Source of the DNA: Sinorhizobium medicae
GTDB lineage: Bacteria > Pseudomonadota > Alphaproteobacteria > Rhizobiales > Rhizobiaceae
DNA length: 64,000 nucleotides
NCBI RefSeq assembly: GCF_007827695.1
Contig: NZ_VITA01000021.1
Coordinates: 26,638-90,637, forward strand
Reading direction: 5' to 3'
This document shows, one piece after another, positions 45,993-55,221 of this stretch. A program made the position numbers and the translations under genes. How positions within the stretch are numbered: position 1 is the first letter of the stretch; every line of letters begins with the position of its first letter. Under the pieces are notes generated by a model. The model did no database searches, was not told the DNA's origin, and was given only the letters and a program-made list of their open reading frames with translations.

Positions 45993-46092
45993 CTTTCGCC
46001 GCGCCAGTCTGTTCTTCCCTGCGGAGCGTCATCCGCCAGAGAAGTTTTACCACATTTCACATCACAGTCGACACCAGATGGAGGTAGGAACC

Positions 46093-46332
46093 ATGTCTGA
46101 TTGGGAGCAAGTCTCTGTTATACACGCTGGCGGAGAAGATCATTTGCTTGAAAATGGAACCGGAAGCGGCAGCGAGACGGTATTCGCCTGCGGCAAGTTC
46201 GATTCCAAGAAGCGCCCGAAGAAGGGCGACAAGTACCATATTACCGCAACGCCCAAAGACGAAATCTTCGCGATGGATTGGACTGCGACCTGCACATTTT
46301 CGGGCGAGACGTCCGAGTTCAAGGTCGCGTAG
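46093..46332 (+). CDS. Small 79-aa protein, last gene of the cassette
   Basis: The family is not recognised. A strong ribosome binding site (GGAGGTAGG, 46079-46088) precedes ATG 46093; a longer frame opens at 45859. The protein appears all-beta: alternating hydrophobic segments WEQVSVIHAG, ETVFACGKF, DKYHITATP, IFAMDWTATCTFSG and SEFKVA, with two Cys. No signal peptide is seen. It lies 100 bases after the His/Cys gene on the same strand and is presumed to belong to the same unit. It could be a partner, inhibitor or substrate of the neighbouring proteins; nothing in the sequence decides this. Confidence 0.75.
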   Translation: MSDWEQVSVIHAGGEDHLLENGTGSGSETVFACGKFDSKKRPKKGDKYHITATPKDEIFAMDWTATCTFSGETSEFKVA

Positions 46333-46581
46333 AATCATTCAACCGCCAGACGGACCGACCTTCGCAGTGGCGCCTTCCCGGCACTCTCCCGCGCCCGCGT
46401 GATGCCACTCAACGCGGGCGCTTCGATTGTCAAACGGGCTTTGCGCCAATACCTTGTGAGCTTACTTCGCCGAGTGCCTGCTTCTGTCCCCAGTCGGAGC
46501 TTTGCCGCTGCACTATGGGGGTTTTAAGAGCGCCCGATCACCTCGGCCGTTCCTCGCGGAATTTGCCAGGACAACGCGAGG

Positions 46582-46800
46582 CTAACTCCGCCGCATGGAT
46601 CTGACCGTCTGCAGGAACGCGACCAGCGCCCGGCGAGCGCCGCGTGGCTTCCATACGATTGCGAGATCCGCGGTGAGGTCGTCCGGCATTCCCGTCAGGG
46701 GCACCATCCCACACCGTCCACCCGCATCGAACGCGCCCTTCGGGCGCGAAGGCCACGCCCATGCCGGCAGCAAGCTCAAGATCGTGTGCATCTGCCGCGC
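46582..46800 (-). pseudogene. LysR-family regulator, C-terminal scrap
   Basis: The minus strand reads AAGMGVAFAPEG in one frame and then FDAGGRCGMVPLTGMPDDLTADLAIVWKPRGARRALVAFLQTVRSM in another. This is the end of a LysR substrate-binding domain. The rest of the gene is absent and a frameshift is present. Confidence 0.65.
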
Positions 46801-47007
46801 TTCCTGGGCGCACGCGGGGCACGAAGCCGGCCTGCCGTGACTACGCTGGCGCAGGATTTAAGTGAGACTGCAAGCGTACGCACAGTCACGGTCCCCGAGG
46901 CGACGCACTACGTTCATCTCGACAGGCCTGAGCGGGGGCGCGGCCGGCTCCTCGCCGAGGTGATCCGCACGCTCGCGCAGCCCGCCGTAACGAAGGCAGC
47001 TCACTGA
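46795..47007 (+). pseudogene. Alpha/beta-hydrolase C-terminal scrap
   Basis: The plus strand reads LGARGARSRPAVTTLAQDL...VRTVTVPEATHYVHLDRPERGRGRLLAEVIRTLA. This is the end of an alpha/beta hydrolase, including the catalytic His region (ATHYVHLDRPE). No start or nucleophile part is present. It abuts the LysR scrap head to head. Confidence 0.6.
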
Positions 47008-47336
47008 GGAAGCGCGTCGTGTAAGCCATACTCATTTATTTCAGCGCAACGCCGGAAACATGCAGACGGCAGCTGCGACTACCGGCGAAATCACATGGGC
47101 GGTCTCGGGATCGCGTAGCATCGCGGCCTGGGGAGAAGGCACTCCGCCGATGTGCGATGGGCGGTAAAATTGGAAGACAAAAACCCCTAAAGTGTTACTG
47201 GAAAAGCTAATACCTTCGTATAACATTGACCCTGCATCGACACAGCCTCTAGCATAGCCAGTGCTTGTAGTAGGCTTTGCGGCGGACCTTATTTCCGTGT
47301 CCTTGCTTCATACTGCAGGACGAAAGATTGATTAAA
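47008..47336. other. Gap with no recognised gene
   Basis: About 330 bases. One minus-strand frame of 61 codons (47041-47226) resembles nothing known to me. A hairpin follows at 47337. Confidence 0.4.
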
Positions 47337-47362
47337 GAGCCCTGACCGGAGACGGTCAGGGC
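47337..47362. terminator. Terminator-like hairpin
   Basis: AGCCCTGACCG (47337-47347) and CGGTCAGGGCT (47352-47362) pair perfectly around a GAGA tetraloop. There is no T-run on either side, so it may be a terminator or another RNA structure. No intact gene adjoins it. Confidence 0.5.
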
Positions 47363-47564
47363 TTCACCTCGCGTCCTCAGTTAGTTCGATCCCGGCCTGT
47401 CACTGCGAGAGGCGTCGTTTGGGCGACGACTGTACCGTGAGCACCGGACGCAGGACCACTTTGGCCCACAGCGGCAAACAAAGCTGTGTTACCGTGACGC
47501 GAGATTGCTTCCGTTCGCTCCGCCCTTTGCGGCCTTGCGAATCTGCTGACTGCGCGATTGTGTT

Positions 47565-47680
47565 AAAGCAGGTGAAGGTAAAAGGCGGCGTGATGTTGCG
47601 CGTAATAAACGGGGCTCCATATTTTGTGCCCCAATTGATGCAGATGACTTGCTTCACGCCGCCACTTGCTTCCAAAACGC
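47565..47680 (-). pseudogene. Glycosyltransferase-like N-terminal scrap
   Basis: The minus strand reads KQVICINWGTKYGAPFI followed at once by TRNITPPFTFTCF. In the related proteins I know, a short stretch lies between these two blocks, so there is an internal deletion here. Sequence on both sides is unrelated. It is a fragment only. Confidence 0.5.
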
Positions 47681-48237
47681 TTGTGGTCATTTGCTCCGTT
47701 CCCAGTTTCTGCACAACTCCTGCAGCCTCGATCGCAAATCCGCTAGCAGGCGTGGCGACATGGGCACGAAGACTGAATAAGCGCGTGCATCGCAAGCCCC
47801 GATTACTTCCAAGCCGCGCCTTCGCCAAGGCGGTGCGGCAATTCAAAATTCGCCAGGAACCACGAGCAACCGACGCGCGCCTCGTTCACTGTCTACAAGT
47901 GATTTCTCACCGTCAACGCACGAATTGCACCGAATGATACTGTCCAGTTTGTGGCTGGAAATGGATGCTGGAGTGTTCGATCTCAGCTCGGTCAAGTCCA
48001 CCGCAAACCCGCCCTGCCGCTTTTCGAGCAGGGAGTCGCGACAGGCTGTGGACCTGTCTAACGGCCGCGTCTGGGCATAGAGCTACCGGCTGTCAGCCGC
48101 ATTGCGCCAATCTTTGCCTCGGCTTTTCTGGTCTCGCCACACTCATCAAGCGGTGCACAGCCAAAAATTGTAGAGCACACCCTTGGCCTAGCCATCGTTA
48201 GAATCTCCACATTCGCTCAAGTGAGAGGAAATTCTCA
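47681..48237. other. Gap with no recognised gene
   Basis: About 560 bases. Overlapping frames on both strands continue from the glycosyltransferase scrap, but no family is recognisable. GAGAGGAA near 48223 serves the CopZ-like scrap. Confidence 0.4.
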
Positions 48238-48348
48238 ATGTATCACTTCAACGTCGAAGACATGACCTGCGGCCACTGCGTCGCCACGGTCGAGAAGTTT
48301 GTCAAGACCGTCGAACGGAAAATGCTCAAGCGCCTGGCGGCTGAATAG
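48238..48348 (+). pseudogene. Truncated heavy-metal-binding (CopZ-like) gene
   Basis: A 36-codon frame starts MYHFNVEDMTCGHCVATVEK, a heavy-metal-associated domain with the metal-binding Cys pair in TCGHC, then ends after KRLAAE. Normal proteins of this kind have about 65-70 residues, so the middle strands and second helix are missing. GAGAGGAA precedes the ATG. It probably cannot fold as a copper chaperone. Confidence 0.65.
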
Positions 48349-48629
48349 TTCTGCGGCGGCAGCGGCGGGTTGGCGGACTGGGCGAGCTTTGGATGCGTCA
48401 GCCAGCCGAGGCCAGAGCGCGGTCGATGATCATTGTGCAATGCGACAACAGAACACTGACAGGACTCAAGTTCCAACGCCTAGTCTGGAAGCGGAAGAGG
48501 CTCCAGCCTCCGTGGTAGCGTCGAACTTGCCGCAGTCATTCGCGCAATCGTGGTCCAGATTGGACGTGCCAGCACCTCTACGGAACGGCGATGCTCCGGC
48601 CGAACAAATTGCTCAAGCGCGGCGGCGTC

Positions 48630-49148
48630 TCACGCCTTTCTGAGTTCCTTCCGGACGAGGAGGATCGTGGGGTCGTCGGGATCGGTCACGGTGGTAAATC
48701 CCATCTGCTGCTCGACTTCAATCGCCGCACGGTTCTCGCGCCGTTCGATGGACTCGAGCACCTTGACGCCCTTCGCCTGGGCGACCTTCGAGAGAAAACC
48801 CAGGAGCTCCCAGCCAACGCCGCGATTCTTGTAGTCCGACCGAATGCTGATCGCCACCTCGCCACGCTCGAACGCGGGATCACAGGCTAGCATGGCGGTG
48901 GCGATCAGCAGATCGCCGCTTTCGCCGAAAGCCAAGTAATTCTCCGTCCGGACGTGATCGACGTCGGTGAGGGCCGCGATACGCTCCTTGCCAACCTCGT
49001 TCAGGCCAGCAAGATATCGGAAACTCAGGTCCTCTTTGGTGACATGGGTAAAGAATTCGGCAAGAATCGGCTTATCTGCAGTCCGAACGGGCCTGACGTG
49101 TATCTTGACGCCGGTTCGCGTCATCAGATTTGCGGTCCAGTTTTCCAT
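48630..49148 (-). CDS. GNAT family N-acetyltransferase
   Basis: A 172-aa acetyltransferase. It starts MENWTANLMTRTGVKIHVRPVRTADKPILAEFF, continues with DLSFRYLAG and LACDPAFERGEVAISIRSDYKNRGVGWELL, where RGVGWEL is the acetyl-CoA loop, and ends with ENRAAIEVEQQMGFTTV, a typical GNAT C-terminal motif. The frame opens at 49238, but ATG 49148 has AAAGGAG upstream and starts the domain. The domain resembles the C-terminal GNAT of protein lysine acetyltransferases, so a protein substrate is possible. It is intact amid decayed genes. The role is not known. Confidence 0.87.
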   Translation of the reverse strand: MENWTANLMTRTGVKIHVRPVRTADKPILAEFFTHVTKEDLSFRYLAGLNEVGKERIAALTDVDHVRTENYLAFGESGDLLIATAMLACDPAFERGEVAISIRSDYKNRGVGWELLGFLSKVAQAKGVKVLESIERRENRAAIEVEQQMGFTTVTDPDDPTILLVRKELRKA

Positions 49149-49759
49149 GGTGTTCTCCTTTGGCTGGCGTTCTCCCTGCCGGCAAATGCAAACGGAAGAT
49201 GATTGCTGAACGTTTAGTCGAAGTAGAACGGAACGCATTGTTCCGGATCAATCTACTCTTCAGCCTTTGAGCGCGCACGCCCGAACATGTGAAAGACCGC
49301 ATCGGGCGACCTCTGCTTTGGCGGCGTTGCGCGGCTTCTCCGTCCGCATACCGCTATGGAAGTCGAGGCAGTGCCGGCACGTCGAGCGCGAACGCCGGCA
49401 ATCAGGTCGTTGCAAGACGTCAGTTATCCGGGCAATGCGGCTATAGACGACAGTCCCCTTCCTTGAAGCGTTCGGGCGCCGGCAGGCGTACGAAAGCGAC
49501 CAAGCAAGGAACCCGCAGACGGCAAGATAGCTATCGGGTTTCGGATTTCCGCCTGTCTTGTCAATGGCGCGACCGTCTTCAAGAAGCGCCGGGATGGATC
49601 CGGCTATGTGACTTTGTTTTCCCCTCGCGCGGTGTTGCTGGTTCGTCGCGCGGTTGGACCCGCACCTTTTACGTTCGAGCATGGGCGTGGACGCGTGTGG
49701 GCCACTCGCCGGAGGTTGAACGCCTGTGACTGAAGGCCGAATCATACCGTGCCGGGTCA
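49149..49759. other. Gap downstream of the IS91 transposase remnant
   Basis: About 610 bases with a long minus-strand frame (49260-49817) that continues out of the transposase remnant in a wrong frame. No gene recognised; it may include an IS91 end. Confidence 0.4.
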
Positions 49760-50115
49760 TGAGACAGTCTCCCGGTTCGGCAGGGTTTTGTTTGGCGATC
49801 CACGCAGCTGCCTCCACCGTTCGAACATCTCGATGATCATCATGCGCCGCCGCAGCATGGGCATTGCGGCCGGAGCCGTCGGGTTCATCCGGGGTATCGT
49901 CATCAGGTGGCGCGGCGACGTTGAGCAGTTCGCGAGCGAGCGCGGGGCTGGCCTTGCGGGCGGAGCCGGCGAGCAGGCCTCAGTGCCGAATGCGGTGGAA
50001 GGCACGCGGCAGAACATTGATGAGGAAGCGGTGGATGAACTCGTCGGTTGCGAGCCTCGTCACCTGCTGACGGTCGGCGCCACAGGCCGCAATCCTCGCA
50101 AGCCTCGACTTGGCC
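49760..50115 (-). pseudogene. IS91-family transposase, C-terminal remnant
   Basis: The minus strand reads GADRQQVTRLATDEFIHRFLINVLPRAFHRIRH, then a stop where these proteins have Tyr, then GLLAGSARKASPALARELLNVAAPPDDDTPDEPD in the same frame. After a shift comes MPMLRRRMMIIEMFERWRQLRGSP, matching the zinc-site C-terminus (RMIIIETFERWRQ). The N-terminal Tyr-nuclease domain is absent. Confidence 0.75.
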
Positions 50116-50208
50116 ACTGAGGGCTGCGGTGCGACACTGCTCAATTGCCGACCTTGAGTTGCTGCAGGCTCAGATGACCTGCATGGTCCGATCGGTAGGC
50201 AGACCCGG

Positions 50209-50480
50209 TTAGTCGGAAGATGTCGGCGAGCTCCAACCAATGGGCGATATCTCTCCCGGCTTGAACAGGCCGAGTTTGTCGAGAGGGCTCGTCACCGTTC
50301 GCACCGTGCGGATCGCGGCCTTAGTGTAGAAGGCGGTGTTGTTCAGCTTGGCGTGCCCGAGCAGGACCCGAATGATCCGGATGTCGGTGCCGACTTCCAA
50401 TAGGTGGGTGGCGAAGCTGTGGCCTAGCGTGAGCGGCCGATGCGCTTGTCGGCGGCCTGGACCGCCCTGGCGACGATGCG
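50209..50480 (-). pseudogene. Tyrosine recombinase, C-terminal remnant
   Basis: The minus strand reads RPLTLGHSFATHLLEVGTDIRIIRVLLGHAKLNNTAFYTKAA, the phage-integrase-type box 2 with the second His and the active Tyr (FYT), followed by SPLDKLGLF. The R in the expected HxLRHSFAT motif has been lost (TLGHSFAT). Such recombinases often accompany IS91-type elements, and this one lies just upstream of the IS91 remnant. Confidence 0.7.
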
Positions 50481-50539
50481 ATAGAGCTGCCGCGTGCTGA
50501 TCGGCTTCATTGCATGCTGTCCTGGGAACAGCCGGCCGT

Positions 50540-50587
50540 CGCGATGCATCACGCCCGAGTGGTGGAAGTCGGGCGTGATGCATCGCG
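50540..50587. repeat. 19-bp perfect inverted repeat
   Basis: CGCGATGCATCACGCCCGA (50540-50558) is repeated in inverse at 50569-50587, separated by ten bases. It overlaps the upstream side of the recombinase remnant and could be an element end, a binding site or a small duplication-inversion. Confidence 0.8.
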
Positions 50588-51021
50588 CATATCACATCAA
50601 TGTCCCGCCGCCTTCGACCGTCCCCGTCGCGGGTTCACTCGGTGAAGATCGAAAAACGAGAAGTGCTTTGATGAATCCCAAGAAGATGGAAGCGTTAGTC
50701 TGGCATCCCCTTCGGCCCATCGCACACTCGCCGCTGGCCTCTTGCTGTTGTTCAACGAGCCGCTCGCGATGGTAAACCGCAGATCTATGAATGTTGCCCT
50801 GATCCAGGGAAAGAACCGTCAATGCTGTAACCATCTGGCCTGACCTCCATCGCATATGCGCTGTAGCAACAGGCTCGTTCAACAGGTCTCTTCCTGTCTT
50901 GAATCGCTTCCCTAAAAGTTCCGAAATCGCCGGTGACAGTAGCGTTTCTCTATGTTTCGTCCAGCTCCAAACCGGATAGTTAGCCGACCACTCTGGTGAT
51001 GCGGCCGAAATGGCCCGGGGA
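50588..51021. other. Gap downstream of the CadC-like regulator gene
   Basis: About 430 bases. A minus-strand 96-codon frame (50592-50882) and shorter frames show no family resemblance. Nothing else seen. Confidence 0.4.
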
Positions 51022-52548
51022 TCAGCCTTCCTTCAGGCCGACCTTGCGTAACCCTTCGAGCAAGGCGGCGGTCCTCGTCGGGTCCTTGCGAGGTTGTCCG
51101 GCCTTGATGCGGGCGATTGTGACCTCCGGAACACGTCGCCTTAGCTCACGCAGATACCGATCCGCCTCTTCCATTCGGCCAAGATGGGCATTCGCTGCGA
51201 TCAGCACCCAGAGGTTCGGATCGAAATTCGGATTGCTCGCGAGCGCGCGAGCGGCCCAGGTAATCGCCTCGGCATAGTTGCCGTGGATCAAGTGCACGTC
51301 TGCAATACCGCAGAGCGAGAAGTGAGCGCCGCGGTCCCCCGGGCTCAACCGGCTTGCCCTTTGAAAGTGGGTCAGGGCCTCGTCAAGGCTCCCGCAATGC
51401 AGGTGCGCAAGGCCGGCCCGGACTACGACCATCAGGTTGTTTGGATTAGCCTCCGCCGCAGATTGCAGGACCGCCAAGGCCCAATCGTAGTCCTTTGCGG
51501 TTTGCAGCAGGGCGACGCCGCAATGCGCCATCACCATCGCATCTCCCGCAGCATGTTCGAGCCCGCGCCGCGCCAGCGCCACACACTCTCCTACATCGTC
51601 CTCACCAAGCGATGGCCAACCCATCGTGTGCCGATGCTCGAGCGCCCACGCGGCATGGGCGAGCAGAAGAGCATTGTCGGGCTCGGCCTCAATGCCTCTC
51701 ATGAGGAGGGCGTAAGCCTCCGCATTGTCAAGTTCAGACTCCGTTGAGATTTTTGCCAGCGCTTGCAGATAGATATCGTAAGAGGCAGTGCTCCCCGGCC
51801 GGTCTCGACGTGAGCGTTCGATCTCGGCCGCTTGAATATGCGGCTCAACCAGTGACACGACGCTCTCGGCTATTCGGTCCTGGAAAACGGACACATCATC
51901 AAGTTCCTCATCGAAGCTATGCGCCCAGAGATGTGTGCCACTGCCGTCAACGAGCTGTACCGAGATTCTCAATCGGCTGCCCGGACGCCTTATGTTGCCT
52001 TGGAGCATATAGCCGACACCGAGTTCCTTGGCGACCAATCGTACGTCAGGAAATCGCAAATTGTTGAAAAAGGATGCGTTGCGCGCGACCACGGCGAAGC
52101 TTCTGAAGCGGCTGAGCGCGGTGATGATCTCATTGACAACGCCGTCCGCGAAATAACCCTGGTCAGAACCGCCATCAAGATTGATAAATGGCAGAACCGC
52201 CAGTGCGGGCCTGGTTGACGTCAGACTGGAAGCTCCCGCATAAGCCGTGACTAGGCGATAGCCAGCCCGAGGTATTGTCGTGATCCACTCACGCCCGTCG
52301 GGAGACGGTCCAAGCGCCTTTCGCAAACTTGCGATCTGTACGGTAAGGTTGCTGTCCTCGACAATCGTGTTCGGCCAACCTCGTTCGATCAGTTCGGCCT
52401 TGGATACGATCCCGCCCCTGGCTTCCAGCAATGCTTGGAGAAGCGCGAGACCGCGGGAGCCGATTTCCACCGACTCTCCCTTCCGCCGCAGTAGCCCGCT
52501 GCGGGGATCCAGCACGAAGTCGCCGAAAGTATATAGCGGTTCCACCAT
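51022..52548 (-). CDS. CadC-like winged-helix regulator with TolB-like and TPR regions
   Basis: About 508 aa. Residues 1-100 form an OmpR/CadC-type winged helix (YTFGDFVLDPRSGLLRRKGESVEIGSRGLALLQALLEARGG, SNLTVQIASLRKALG, ITTIPRAGYRLV). Then comes a FINLDGGSDQGYFADGVVNEIITALSRFRSFAVVARNASF block found in the adenylate-cyclase-associated TolB-like region, and from about 250 a series of TPR helices (AYALLMRGIEAEPDNALLLAHAAWAL, ALTHFQRASRLSPGDRGAHF, ITWAARALASNPNFDP). There is no membrane segment, unlike CadC. ATG 52548 is preferred over 52602. No target gene is obvious nearby. Confidence 0.88.
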   Translation of the reverse strand: MVEPLYTFGDFVLDPRSGLLRRKGESVEIGSRGLALLQALLEARGGIVSKAELIERGWPNTIVEDSNLTVQIASLRKALGPSPDGREWITTIPRAGYRLVTAYAGASSLTSTRPALAVLPFINLDGGSDQGYFADGVVNEIITALSRFRSFAVVARNASFFNNLRFPDVRLVAKELGVGYMLQGNIRRPGSRLRISVQLVDGSGTHLWAHSFDEELDDVSVFQDRIAESVVSLVEPHIQAAEIERSRRDRPGSTASYDIYLQALAKISTESELDNAEAYALLMRGIEAEPDNALLLAHAAWALEHRHTMGWPSLGEDDVGECVALARRGLEHAAGDAMVMAHCGVALLQTAKDYDWALAVLQSAAEANPNNLMVVVRAGLAHLHCGSLDEALTHFQRASRLSPGDRGAHFSLCGIADVHLIHGNYAEAITWAARALASNPNFDPNLWVLIAANAHLGRMEEADRYLRELRRRVPEVTIARIKAGQPRKDPTRTAALLEGLRKVGLKEG

Positions 52549-53611
52549 ACCGAGAATATAGCCGACCCTGTGCAGATCAGGAACCAAGTACGATGCCGCC
52601 ACGCACGTGAGCCAGTTTTTTGGCCGACACAGCCCAGTGTCAATTCCTTCCAGGCGATATGTTACGCGATGCTTCTAGCACGAAACGCGAACATCCTCGC
52701 GATAACGCGTGCCCTTGAAGAACGGTTCTCTCGACCCGTTGCAGGCATCTACCATTACTGACCGGAATGTCTTGTGCCGGCCTCACATCCGCTCCGCCGC
52801 CGCAGTGAGGCCTGCAGCGTCGCGGGGCTGTCGCCGTCCAAGAGCGAGACAAGGAGGGCAATCGCAGCGCGAAGCGTTCGCACGGACGGCGAGGTTATCG
52901 AGGACCTTGATCCCGTCGTACCGGCGCAGGCACCTGCCTGCCCGGCTTTCTCTCGGCGGTAAACGACACGCAGTCGTGGAACGAAAGGTCTGCGCCGGAA
53001 CGAGAGCCCGGCGCACGTCTGCTTCTGGCGCGGGTCGCTCCTTCCGAAGCGGCCAGCTAAACGACCCATGCTCCACGCGATACCAGCTGATCAGTGGCGC
53101 ACGCAATCGAGTGACGGCTCACCCTGATAAAGATCAACTCGTGAAACTACGCCCAATCGTTCTTCCCGAGCTTAAGACAAGATCCGGACGGCTCGCCTGA
53201 AGGCGGCTGTCACTGCCAATCGAGAACTCATCTTGCTCTACTAGAGCATCGGCCGGCAGATCTTGGCGCGCCAGGTCGCAAACCTTCACCTTCGTTGCCA
53301 GCCAGCACTACCTCGCGTCGGCGGCCAGGACTACTATCTCGATCTTATGTCCCATCATTTACGACTGCGTTGTTTCGTCAGCGTCGAACTCAAGATAGAA
53401 AATTTCAAACCGGAGTTCGACGGGTGGCCTGAAGGCGGCATCACTGACAAGCATTGGGGAAGTCTCAACCGCCGGTCGTCGTCCTGAATAGCCGAAGATC
53501 AACGCATGCAGTGCGACAGCTGCTATACGCAAGCAATGACTCCCTTTCCACCGCAAACATCGTTTTTCTACCTTTTTGAGGGAATTCGGTCAGGACATTA
53601 AGGAGGTTCTC
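52549..53611. other. Gap containing a decayed copy of a small gene
   Basis: About 1.06 kb without an intact gene. At 52783-52820 the minus strand ends RDAAGLTAAAERM before a stop, nearly identical to the end of the intact 68-aa gene at 63233-63439 (RDAAGLAAAAERM). AAIALLVSLLDG-like text upstream in another frame may belong to the same dead copy. The rest resembles nothing known. Confidence 0.5.
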
Positions 53612-54424
53612 GTGACGATTTTTCTTTGCTCCGCCTGCGGCACCTCTTTCGATGAAGGAGAGCACTTGCCAAAAACATGCCGGATCTGCGCTGACGAACG
53701 ACAATATGTGCCAGCCTCGGGGCAGGCTTGGACCACGATGGAGGATCTTGCTCTGGATCACCGCAACACGTGGCTCCAACTTGAGCCGGACCTAATCGCA
53801 ATCCAGACTGTTCCCGCCTTCGCCATCAACGAGCGTGCCCTGCTTCTGCGTACGCCGGCCGGGAACGTGCTCTGGGATTGCATAGCTCTCCTTGACGAAG
53901 CAACGAACGCAATCATCCATGCGCTTGGGGGCTTGACCGCTATCGCCATCTCACACCCTCACTACTACACGACGATGCAGGACTGGGCCGTCGCGTTCGA
54001 CGCACCGATCTATCTTCACGCTGCGGACAAGGATTGGATCTGCCGCCCTTCCGATCACATCCGCTTATGGGAAGAGGATGCTCTCGTCCTCTCCTCCTCT
54101 GTCACGCTTGTTCATGGCGGCGGTCATTTCGGCGGCGGCACAGTGCTTCATTGGACGGGTGAGGATGGGCACGGTGTTCTGCTCGCCGGAGATATCGTCC
54201 AGGTCACTCCCGGAGCCGATCATGTGTCGTTCATGTGGAGTTATCCAAACATGCTGCCGCTAAGCGCCGCGGAAGTAAGGAGTGTCGCCGATCGGTTGGC
54301 GCCGTGGCGTTTTGAAAGGATCTATGGGGCTTTTTCCCACCAGAATGTTCGACAAGGCGGTCATGATATGGTTGCGCGCTCCGCGCACCGTTATATTGAA
54401 CGGATTCAGGGCCCCGGCCGGTAA
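53612..54424 (+). CDS. MBL-fold metallo-hydrolase with N-terminal zinc ribbon
   Basis: A 270-aa metallo-beta-lactamase-fold protein. An N-terminal zinc site of two Cys pairs (C6-x-x-C9 and C23-x-x-C26: CSACG and CRICA) precedes the hydrolase domain. In place of the usual HxHxDH the metal loop reads SHPHYYTTMQDW, keeping HxH but lacking the Asp-His pair. The second region GGGHFGGGTVLHW gives a further His, and LLAGDIVQV gives the bridging Asp. The metal site is thus partly non-canonical. GTG 53612 has AAGGAGG (53600-53606) upstream; the frame opens at 53576. It is flanked by broken genes and its substrate is unknown. Confidence 0.88.
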   Translation: MTIFLCSACGTSFDEGEHLPKTCRICADERQYVPASGQAWTTMEDLALDHRNTWLQLEPDLIAIQTVPAFAINERALLLRTPAGNVLWDCIALLDEATNAIIHALGGLTAIAISHPHYYTTMQDWAVAFDAPIYLHAADKDWICRPSDHIRLWEEDALVLSSSVTLVHGGGHFGGGTVLHWTGEDGHGVLLAGDIVQVTPGADHVSFMWSYPNMLPLSAAEVRSVADRLAPWRFERIYGAFSHQNVRQGGHDMVARSAHRYIERIQGPGR

Positions 54425-54489
54425 CAAACAAGCTGTAGGTATTTTCCGGTTCCGCCAGCTACGGTAAAGCCTCCTCCCGCGCCCGGCGA

Positions 54490-54650
54490 CAAATCATGTG
54501 ACCCTCACGCTGCCTGGGCCTTACCACGTCGAAGACGAGCAACGGGTCCGCGCAACAGGTCATGACGGCTTTAACGTCGCGTGCGGTGATAGCGGCCGCC
54601 CATGCCTGAATCGTGTCCTCTGCGGTGATTGGTGCTTTTGTCTATGTCAT
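54490..54650 (-). pseudogene. SnoaL/ketosteroid-isomerase-like N-terminal scrap
   Basis: The minus strand reads MT, a stop, then TKAPITAEDTIQAWAAAITARDVKAVMTCCADPLLVFDVV, typical of the start of NTF2-like SnoaL-domain proteins. The second-position stop and the missing C-terminal half make it a remnant. Confidence 0.6.
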
Positions 54651-54751
54651 CGCTTCACTCGTCTTCTTGAGGAAGCCATTTTGACCTATGATGCCGCGGG
54701 GCTTCCGCCAGCAATTCGCCGAATTCGCATGCAAATCGCCAGAGCTAAGAC

Positions 54752-55170
54752 TTGGACGAGAAAGATCTAGAGCTGATATCGCTGTTGCGCAGGAACGCCG
54801 GCGCCCCGATCGGCTCGCTGGCGCGGCACATCAGGTTGCCGCGCAACGCCACCCAGCACCGGTTGGCTCGTCAGGAAGGAAGCGGGGCGCTGGCCGGCTA
54901 TACGTTCGTCCAGGGGTCTCCCCGCGCCATCGCCCAATCCGCACCTCTTCGTGCCCGCTCCGAGAGCGGCAAAACGTGCAACCAATTCGCGCTGCGGGTG
55001 AAAGCAATCCTATTCGTCATGCGGATCGATTCCCTGGCTGCCGAAATCGATCTGCTCGTCAGCATCGATGCCGATTCAATCGAGAGTGTCGAGGATATGC
55101 GCCGCAAGTCGCTTCCGTTCCCGGCATCGCGACCGTTACCACCGCGCTGGTCATGCGTTACCATCTGTGA
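54752..55170 (+). pseudogene. Lrp/AsnC-family regulator, frameshifted
   Basis: From 54752 one frame reads MDEKDLELISLLRRNAGAPIGSLARHIRLPRNATQHRLARQE, the Lrp-type winged helix, and GALAGYTFV. After out-of-frame text it reads KTCNQFALRVKAI and VMRIDSLAAEIDLLVSIDADSIESVEDMRRK, then shifts to VASVPGIATVTTALVMRYHL with a proper end at 55170. At least two frame changes and a small deletion separate the parts. The protein is probably not made. The methyltransferase gene follows 51 bases later. Confidence 0.75.
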
Positions 55171-55221
55171 GCCGCACGCGCGCGGATTCAATGTCCGGCA
55201 AGCCGGGCGAAGGAGATTTGA

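Noticed and set aside
47419..47937. A 172-codon plus-strand frame
   Set aside because: It is opposite the glycosyltransferase-like scrap and has no family resemblance.
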